A DNA stretch of 64,000 nt from Fulvia fulva (lineage: Eukaryota; Ascomycota; Dothideomycetes; Mycosphaerellales; Mycosphaerellaceae), in assembly GCF_020509005.1 (NCBI RefSeq), contig NC_063013.1:1488001-1552000 (forward strand), read 5' to 3'. This document shows, piece after piece, positions 57,333 through 64,000 of the stretch. Position 1 is the stretch's first letter. Each line of letters starts with the position of its first letter. The translations under genes were made by a program, and so were the position numbers. Under the pieces are notes generated by a model. It was not told where the DNA came from. It searched no databases and was given only the letters and a program-made list of their open reading frames with translations.

Positions 57333-57680
57333 ATGCAGGAGGTCAACATCAGCCCCCCTTCTCCTTTCACATCACCACCAACCATGCCCTCCACCAAACC
57401 CCAAACGATCAGCTTCCGCTCCCTCCCACCCGAGCTCCGAGCCAAGGTCTACAAGTACTACTTCCACAACCTCAACCTCGCAAGCCGATTCGGCGCAACC
57501 ATCCCCAAGGCGTGGACCTCAGAGCTCGGCGCACGTGACCTCAGCGAACGGGAATTCCAGCATTATGGCATGCAGAATTACACTAATTCAACGCCATCGA
57601 TGCCAGCGCATGTGATGCAACAAAAATTACGTCTTGCGAGGCAACGTGTGTGTGGGGCGTGGCAGAGACTGGGACTGTAG
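57333..57680 (+). CDS. Small 2EXR/F-box-like protein
   Basis: 115 aa. The probable start is the second ATG at 57384 (MPSTKPQTISFRSLPPELRA, 98 aa), which aligns with the start of the neighbour at 56477 (MTPTKPRTSFLDLPPELR). It then reads KVYKYYFHNLNLASRFGA and ends with KLRLARQRVCGAWQRLGL. It is shorter than the neighbour and lacks a clear second conserved helix. Tandem position and the shared MxxTKPxT..LPPELR start argue for duplication. Confidence 0.6.
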   Translation: MQEVNISPPSPFTSPPTMPSTKPQTISFRSLPPELRAKVYKYYFHNLNLASRFGATIPKAWTSELGARDLSEREFQHYGMQNYTNSTPSMPAHVMQQKLRLARQRVCGAWQRLGL

Positions 57681-57993
57681 GGACGAGCAGGAGAAGTGTG
57701 GCGTCGAACGTGGGTAGGAACAGTCGGTGGCGGCGAGGCATCGTCCTGGCATCTGACGGCCGGTCGTACTAGGGTGATATCAGCTTCTGGACTTTACCAG
57801 TAAATTGAAATGGTATGCGTTGATCAGCGTTCGTCCTTGTATGAAACAGGCTCGCTAGCATGGTGGCTGCTACAGTAGCCGTGTCTTGTAGCCGTTCAGG
57901 TTGTTTGGCGTGGCAGTACACGCTGCACGTATAATAGTGTCCTGCGACGCTTCGGCAGCTTGGCCGCAGACGTGATCGGCGAAGAGCATTGCT
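57681..57993. other. Convergent intergenic region
   Basis: 313 bp between convergent genes; no recognisable content. Confidence 0.5.
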
Positions 57994-59078
57994 CTACGAC
58001 ATGTCCATCTCATCCTCACCCTGCCCTCGCTTCTGCCGGTCCTCTATCCGCTTCTTGGTCGCTGCCTTCGCATCTTCGATCCACTTGTCGTAGCTACCGT
58101 CCTTCACCTTGCTCGCAGTCACACCCTTCATGACGTCACCAATGAAGCCCACAAAGTTATGCCGCCTCAGCGCGTTCTCCCATCTCCAATCCCGTCTCTT
58201 CTGCTCTTCTCGTGCCAACCACTCCTCATCTCCTACTGCCCTTGCACGCTCCCTCAGATCCTCACATACCGCCAGCAAGTTGAATCGGATCTCGGTCGCT
58301 GGGTAACGTTCTATCCTCCGCTGCAGCACTGGAATGACTGCGTCCGAGAAGATCTCGGGAGGACAGGCGCCTGCGTCGCCGTGCCGTATGGGTGCTGGTT
58401 GTAAGCCGTCGAGCTCGTAGAGTGTGCTGTTGATGGAGGTGTAGGCGATGAAGTGGTAGACGTCGTCGTCGGCAGTGGCCATGCGGGTTTCGTCGGATAC
58501 GAAGGGCGAGCTGCGGGCGAAAGAGTTGTGGGTCTCGCGGATGAGGTCTGAGTTGGAGAGTGCTTCGCCGCGGAGCTAGAATATGGTCAGTATGATCTTC
58601 ATGATGTGAAGATGATTGTGATCTTACATCGGCTGGAAACATTCCCGTAAAGCTCTTAAAGTCCTTCAAGTTCTCGCCAATATCGACGCCGCCCTCATCT
58701 TGGTTGTCCTTGTTGAGCATTACGCTGAGGAGTGCTTGTGTGCCACAGGCATTTTGGATCGTTTGCGCTGCAAACCACACTGGCTCTTCCTGGTTCTCCA
58801 ATGCGCCATAGTCGAATTCGCCATCGAGAGGGGCGTCCTTCTTGGGCTTCTCGTCTGTCGGGTACTTGAAGAGGAAGATGACACCGATTGGGTTGAGTTG
58901 CTGTAATGACTCTGCGTCAAGACTGATGAGCTCTTCGAACTGCACCTTCTTCACGCCCAGCGATTCGATGAGGTAGGTGAAGACACCCTGGACTTTCGTC
59001 AGCTTTCATTGAGTGGTATGGATATGTGGTCGACGCACTCACAGCATCGGATTCGATTGTGTTCCACCCGCCTGACAT
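57994..59078 (-). CDS. UCH2: Ubiquitin C-terminal hydrolase, UCHL5/UCH37 type
   Basis: Predicted 325 aa from exons 59078-59043 (12 codons), 58987-58628 and 58575-57994; all three junctions agree in phase. UCH37 trims ubiquitin chains at the proteasome. The peptidase C12 triad is complete: PVWFAAQTIQNACGTQ holds the oxyanion Gln87 and Cys93, DDDVYHFIAYTSIN holds His173, and LYELDGL holds Asp188. The N-terminus MSGGWNTIESDAGVFTYLI is typical, and the C-terminal extension EDLRERARAVGDEEWLAREE, then DWRWENALRRHNFVGFI, is the UCH37-like domain that binds the proteasome. S. pombe naming (uch2) is used. It is divergent from the OM14-like gene. Confidence 0.95.
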
Positions 59079-59609
59079 TCTGAAAGTCGTGCTGTTGTGT
59101 CAGTTGATCCTGCCTCGCTGGTCGGCGGAGCTCTGTGTCGGGACTCGGCAGAGTCTACGCCACGCGACGTAAAGCGCGAAGCTGGCTGACATTTATTTGG
59201 CAGACACGTGAGTGGCTAATTTGGTGTCCGCAGTTGTGCCGAGGGTGCTTCTGGGCTTCTTCATGCGTAAAGCCGTGTGCCACTTAGGAGCAGTCGAGGG
59301 GCTGCTTAGCCAACGCCGCAAAGCTTCGAGTGACGTACCTCCTACTCGTGATCCATGTTGGAAAGAGCTTCGCTTGCATCCGGCGAGGTTGGTATCACAT
59401 GCGACTTCCTCCGACACATTCCAGTCTTCTTCCTCCTTCGCCCATCCGCCGAACATCGTCATCAGTGAGCGCAAAACATACGCGACCAACGTACGACTCC
59501 CATATTGAGATATCAAACAGTGTCAGCGCCCAATAACGAATTGGAATTCCTGCGAAGAGCCAACTCTCCCAGCCAACTCGAGCACTCCATCGTCACCAAC
59601 CCAGAAGAC
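59079..59609. other. Divergent intergenic region
   Basis: 531 bp between UCH2 and the OM14-like gene; probably both promoters. An in-frame ATG at 59505 could extend the OM14-like protein by 35 residues, but MSYADIAKKGP is the usual start. Confidence 0.5.
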
Positions 59610-60497
59610 ATGTCGTACGCCGACATTGCAAAGAAGGGCCCGCAGCAGGCTCCGGAAGATGTAAGAGACATTGCGCCTTGCGTATCATCGCCCTCGTGCT
59701 AACAGTCTCGCAGAAGTATGTCCGCCTTTGCCTTTATCATCAACCTTCCATCACCCCACACCAATCCCTGCCACAGCTCCATATACCACAAAGTCTAACA
59801 CAGCCAACCCAGGGTGCCAGATGCCGTCCCCGAGATCATGCACGAGGACAGCGGCGTCCACTCCCTCGAGTCGCTGAACTCCCAAAACGAGCACATCCAA
59901 TCCCTGCCATCCGAAACATCCTACGCGTCTCAGCAAGAAGCCGAAGAACGCCGGCAACAGGCTGAGCGCGATGCGAAGAAGCAGGCCGACGAGCTCACCA
60001 AGGACGCCAAGCAGTTCATGGAGGCCGCCGAAGCCGATGCACAGCGATTAGGAAAGGAGACCAAGAGCAGCGCGAAGCAGTATGGCAAGGAAGCCGAGAA
60101 GAAGGCCAACGAGCTTGCTGGCAAGGCCAAGGAGGTTGGCTCGCAAGTGAAGCAGGAGGCAAAGGCAGACGTGAAGAAGGCAGAGAAGAAGGCCAAGGAG
60201 GGCGCTGACTGGGCAGAGAAGAACCAGAACAATCCAGTCGTTGTTGGCAACGTGGTCGTCGTCGCAGCGCTGGGTGTCCTTCTTGGATCTGGCGCCTACA
60301 GGATGCACAAGGCCGGTACTCTGACCTGGAACGTGATCGGCGCATGGACAGGCGCAGTGGGCGCATTCGCGGTTGGAGACTACTTCGTGTCGCAGTAAGT
60401 GCTTCGAAATCTAATTACCAGATGTGCTGATGTGTTAGGATTGCGCCACTAATCAACGAACAGATACTTCTTCAAGAAGTACCCACCAAAGAACTAG
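59610..60497 (+). CDS. OM14-like mitochondrial outer-membrane protein, with 2-nt micro-exon
   Basis: Predicted 222 aa from exons 59610-59660, 59714-59715, 59813-60394 and 60464-60497. The second exon is two bases (AA): both flanking introns carry gtaag/gtatgt donors, gctaac or tctaac branch sites and cag acceptors, and the two bases are needed to keep frame (Asp-Lys-Val). The start MSYADIAKKGPQQAPED, a charged middle with EEKKANELAGKAKEVGS-like helices, and the C-terminal pair of hydrophobic helices (PVVVGNVVVVAALGVLL, NVIGAWTGAVGAFAVGDYF) ending YFFKKYPPKN match fungal OM14 C-terminal family proteins of the mitochondrial outer membrane, where yeast OM14 binds ribosomes. A skipped micro-exon would shift the frame. 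Confidence 0.85.
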
Positions 60498-61183
60498 GTG
60501 TCGATGAAAGGCTGGGTGATCTGGGCGTATACAGTCTGCTACGATCTGTGTCGTCGCCTCGCCGAACGATTTCCTCGCGGAGCCCATCGGTACAGACTAA
60601 GATAGTGTGGCAGGGAGCGCGACCTGATCGTTGCGTATGAGGTGGGGCGGAATATGCATCGCTTGCACCATCTTGGCCAACGCATCTCTTCTCCATGGCT
60701 TGGCAGCGCAGTGATCTCCGGAGGGAGGACTTTGAGTGGTGCGCTTCATTGCGTACTGAGCTAAGGAGTTTCGATAAGTATTGTCTGTACTATACTCCAT
60801 TCTTCGAACACTGGCGATCATGTCTCATGGCCGGCTCCGATGCAGCTCGACAGGAAAGCTAGATCGGCCGAATCTCGCCTTCAGCATGTGAGGAGGTGAA
60901 GTGGCTTGCATGACGGTCCGAGAGAGGTGCCGAGTCCAGACTGCACCTCTTCTTCCTCTGGGAGCAAGAAACAAGTATTTCTTGCAGATGCTTTGTTTTG
61001 GAGAATCTGCAGGAAAATCTCAACTTCTAAGTTCATTTTTCCCGATCTGATTAGATGCAGTGTTGTCGGAGCTGATACCACATGCTATAGCCATCCTCAA
61101 GCTCCTTCGACGCCAGAGGCAAATGCTTAGAGTACATCATCCACCGTAGATGGCAGCGAGCACGTTCAAGTCGACTGCACAAC
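60498..61183. other. Intergenic stretch, nothing recognised
   Basis: 686 bp between tandem genes; short frames only. Confidence 0.5.
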
Positions 61184-61979
61184 ATGTCTGGCACGGATGA
61201 GATCTCCCAGAGGAGCAGTCCCGCCGGCTCCGCGTTCGACGATGGACCCAAAGAGCAGACGCCCTCGCCAGCTGAGCTTCTCATCGAGGTATACCGTTCC
61301 TCACAGCCCACAGCCCGTTCAAGCACGCCACAGAACAAGCTAACGGTAACAGATGACCAACGCTATGAACGCCCGTGACTTCGACTCGCGTAAGTCTTTC
61401 ACCCCATGGATATGGCCGTAAGTCCGTCCCTGACTGATGCTATACGCGTAGCGTATCTGGAACATCCTCGCCGCCACGCTCCGCAGCACCCCTCAATCCC
61501 TTGCGGGGAGAATGAAAGGCATCCCCGGCCAACGCGGTTTCGTCGATTCGATGCGAGAGCAGGCCGGACGATGGCCGGAATGGTACGTCCATGTTTGTTA
61601 TATCTTGTCCCGATTAGATTTGGCCCGGTACGATTTGATTTGCCCACGAGAGCACATTCGCAGTGTCTCCGCAAGCACCCCAACGGAACTTCATACTTAG
61701 CAGCTACACTTTCCAAATCTCCTACTCACAACGTCTCCCACTGCTGCGACCAGACGTTAACGATTTGATACTAGGAACTTGAAAATCATCAGTCTGAGCA
61801 CACACTACGACAACGATCACAGGTACGCAGAGGTTTTCGTGAGTAGTGAAGTCAGTGGATGTCCCGGGGGGATCACGAGGACTGCTATGACGAGGATGGA
61901 GTTTAGGTGTGTTGAGGGACGGTGGAGGTTTGTTAATCATGAGTTGCTTGGGGGGATTGATATGGCGCAGGATAGGTGA
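61184..61979 (+). CDS. NTF2/SnoaL-like fungal protein, one junction unresolved
   Basis: Exons 61184-61288 (ending PSPAELLIE), 61353-61389 (MTNAMNARDFDS), about 61452-61582 (IWNILAATLRSTPQSLAGRM, then RGFVDSMREQAGRWPEW) and 61772-61979 (NLKIISLSTHYDNDHRYAEV, MTRMEFRCVEGRWRFVNHEL). Introns 1 and 3 fit in phase. Intron 2 (61390-61451) has normal ends but leaves the third exon one base out of the coding frame, so either one extra base is present near 61452 or the true junction is not canonical. The layout helix-helix then antiparallel strands ending in FRCVEGRWRFVN fits an NTF2-like fold; the role is unknown. Confidence 0.6.
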
Positions 61980-62559
61980 AGAGGTGGATGGGATAGTGGC
62001 AGGATTATGTGGTGGCTGGAGGTAAGGCTAGAGATGGACGGCTATACAAGATCTCGAGACAATGGTTGTAGGCCTCGATGCGTGGAGGTTTGTGCGGGTG
62101 CCTGGCTGCTTTGTCTAGGGCGAGACCCGCAGGGGGATGTCTCATGGATTCTGGACGATATATGGACCACGTTGCAGCGGTACCGCTTCAGCTTCTATTG
62201 CTCCTACTCTCCATAGGGCACGACAGTGTCTAGGGGCATGGTTTCGATCCGGACTTCTCACTCATTGAGTGAACGGAATTGGACTCGAGCATTATCAACA
62301 TGGCATTCACGAACTGCAACTCTACTCGAAGCGCGCTTTCGCGACACACTTATACACACAACACTCGCAACTTATCAGATTAAGCGACCGTATCTCAGCG
62401 GAGGCAGTCACCATTCACTTATCATGTTGAGAGAATGGAACTTGATCGCAGGCATGGCATTCACCACCTCCAGCACTAAACAAAACTTTGCTTTTGCAAC
62501 AATTCTGTACCCGATACATCACATCAGAACATAAACACTATTCGACATACCGGCACAGC
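61980..62559. other. Intergenic stretch, nothing recognised
   Basis: 580 bp between tandem genes; a 102-codon frame (62226-62534) has no recognisable content. Confidence 0.5.
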
Positions 62560-63630
62560 ATGGGTATCACCATGAAGGCACAGAAACGCCCTCACGCTTC
62601 GACGGATACGGACGAGGAAGTCGAAATGCCCTCGAAGAAGCACCGTCCTGTCTCGACCAACCCCAGACCAGTTTACTATCCCTCATTTTACACCACAATA
62701 TGCATCTACTCATCCGAAGGGGTCGCCATAATCAACAAGGTCTGTCTCGACATTGGCTTCTCAGCATCGGGACCGGTTGGCCATATCAATCCGAGCACAG
62801 TCGAGAAGTGTAAGCTGGAGAAATACCAACACAAGGCCGCCGTTCGGGTTGCCAGCGGAGATTTATACACGACGTTGTACTGCGTCAAGGTGCCACTCAC
62901 ATTCGAGACTGCTACAGGCAATATCACCGTGCCAGATGTTGAGCTGAGGGTGAACCTGCACGACTGCTCCTCTGATCAGATCCTATTAGAAACGGGCGTT
63001 CTGCACCTCCTGGGTGGTGTGCACGACCATCGTACAAATCCTCCGAGCTTTCAAGTGGTAAGTCGCGGCTATTGCATCTCGATCGAGTCAATACTGACAT
63101 GCGGACAGACAGATCCGGAGACCGAAAGCCTGGTCTTGCTGGAGTCATGCTCGGAACGTGACAAGAACCACACCGACGTGATCTGGAAGACCGACCAAAA
63201 CCTCTATCTCAACCACATCTTCCAGCAGCCTGGATTCGTACAGTTCGGCACGAAGCTTGCCCTCCCCGATGTAGCACTTGAAGCTGTAGCGACCTCGATG
63301 GAGCTACTCGACTTCAACCCGAATGCTCCCCAAATGATCCAGAAGTTTCAGGTTCGAAAAGACCAGGCTTACGAACATTTCTTCCCCTTGTGGCAAGCAG
63401 TTTACGTCTGGGCGTTGAAGGAGGATTTTGTGGTAGAGGTGGATGAACTGGTCGAAGCTGGGGTTAAGGGCGCAGAGCTCGAGGAAGCCAGAGAGAGGTT
63501 GACTAAGGAGAAGCACCAACGCTTGCGGGAGTGGATGATGAAGTATGAGAACAGGTCGGGGTTAAGTAATGTGCTTCGAGAGTCAGGGGAGCGAAGTGAT
63601 CGGGGTCAGGAGAAGGGGGACACGCAATGA
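62560..63630 (+). CDS. Fungal hypothetical protein with possible retropepsin-like domain
   Basis: The open frame runs from 62560 (MGITMKAQKRPHASTDTDEE) to 63630, 356 aa; a probable 51-nt intron 63058-63108 (GTAAGT...GGACAG, with actgac) would give 339 aa in the same frame. After a polar leader with a possible nuclear signal (PSKKHRP), residues about 45-150 read as alternating strands: NKVCLDIGFSASGPVGHINP, STVEKCKL, LYCVKVPLTFET, TVPDVELRVN, QILLETGVLHLLGG. This pattern is like retroviral-type aspartic protease folds, but the catalytic D-S/T-G is DIG and no family is named. The C-terminal half is helical with a charged end. Single copy and intact here. Confidence 0.65.
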   Translation: MGITMKAQKRPHASTDTDEEVEMPSKKHRPVSTNPRPVYYPSFYTTICIYSSEGVAIINKVCLDIGFSASGPVGHINPSTVEKCKLEKYQHKAAVRVASGDLYTTLYCVKVPLTFETATGNITVPDVELRVNLHDCSSDQILLETGVLHLLGGVHDHRTNPPSFQVVSRGYCISIESILTCGQTDPETESLVLLESCSERDKNHTDVIWKTDQNLYLNHIFQQPGFVQFGTKLALPDVALEAVATSMELLDFNPNAPQMIQKFQVRKDQAYEHFFPLWQAVYVWALKEDFVVEVDELVEAGVKGAELEEARERLTKEKHQRLREWMMKYENRSGLSNVLRESGERSDRGQEKGDTQ

Positions 63631-64000
63631 GGTAGAAGGTCGGAGATTTTCAGATGAAGAGCATCCACAACGTCCCCAACCCGTATATTGAAGAACTCGG
63701 TGAGCACTTGTAAGCTACCCATTGCAAGTCAGAGTGATTGTATGATCATACAACTTCATTCCACCGATCAAAGCCCCCGACTCTCGGCAAAGTGGGCCGA
63801 GAACGTCGGCACCTGCCCGAAGATTCATTCTCAGAACAACATTGAAGTCTGCCACCTTCCGTAAACATGACATCTCCCGGATTGAAGAAGGTCACCCCAG
63901 GAGAAGAGATGGCCCCAGGCCCTGGCGACATGCTGAACGATCTCGCTGACGATTGAAGCGCTCATGATAGGCCACCAGTGCTCCGACCAGTGGACAAGTT
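63631..64000. other. Window end, no supported gene
   Basis: A short plus-strand frame at 63867-63956 (MTSPGLKKVTPGEEMAPGPG and nine more residues) looks protein-like but is only 29 codons; it could be an exon of a gene outside the window. Confidence 0.3.

Overview
The window is nuclear DNA of a filamentous ascomycete (Pezizomycotina, probably Dothideomycetes; the class is an inference). The evidence is short introns of about 49-60 nt with GT..CTAAC..AG signals, about 52% GC gene-rich DNA on both strands, typical fungal families (Tad3, Orc5, UvsD/ATRIP, Dma1, OM14-like, NRPS-like reductase, 2EXR/F-box) and a block of retrotransposon DNA that looks heavily mutated by RIP. Most genes were rebuilt across introns by hand, checking reading-frame phase at every junction.

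Layout. 1-8165 is a nested, dead Ty3/gypsy block: an LTR-like sequence abutting reverse transcriptase/RNase H, an integrase with chromodomain, a second integrase, an opposite-strand gag and another LTR-like sequence. CpA/TpG is nearly absent while CpG is kept. 8948-43955 is mostly core housekeeping DNA: TAD3, ORC5, a PigL_N-like protein, a 3-hydroxyisobutyrate dehydrogenase family gene, the ATRIP/UvsD checkpoint gene, CDP-DAG synthase, glycogen phosphorylase, a methyltransferase-like gene, mitoribosomal mL44, a small membrane protein, a hypothetical gene, a secreted heme peroxidase, a SAP-like/transmembrane protein, a mitochondrial carrier of the Mme1 type, a GH88 hydrolase, Dma1 (FHA-RING) and alpha-MPP.

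43956-57993 is accessory in character: genes are sparse and several are broken. It holds a possible reductase relic, two head-to-head F-box paralogues (one with a one-base frameshift in a T7 run), an isochorismatase-like hydrolase whose usual catalytic Asp position is His, an NRPS-like adenylation-thiolation-reductase gene with a one-base frameshift in a C4 run, an orphan membrane protein, and three consecutive small 2EXR/F-box-like genes. 57994-63630 returns to ordinary genes: a UCH37-type deubiquitinase, an OM14-like mitochondrial protein whose frame needs a 2-nt micro-exon, an NTF2-like candidate and a protein with a possible retropepsin-like fold.

Functional themes: replication and checkpoint control (ORC5, ATRIP, DMA1), mitochondrial biogenesis (mL44, alpha-MPP, Mme1-type carrier, OM14-like), and an accessory island whose broken NRPS-like gene and isochorismatase-like gene may be the remains of a small metabolic locus. 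I found no credible CRISPR, rRNA or tRNA gene. No completely new system stands out; the most unusual signals are the micro-exons, the decaying accessory island and the CpA-restricted mutation of the transposon block.
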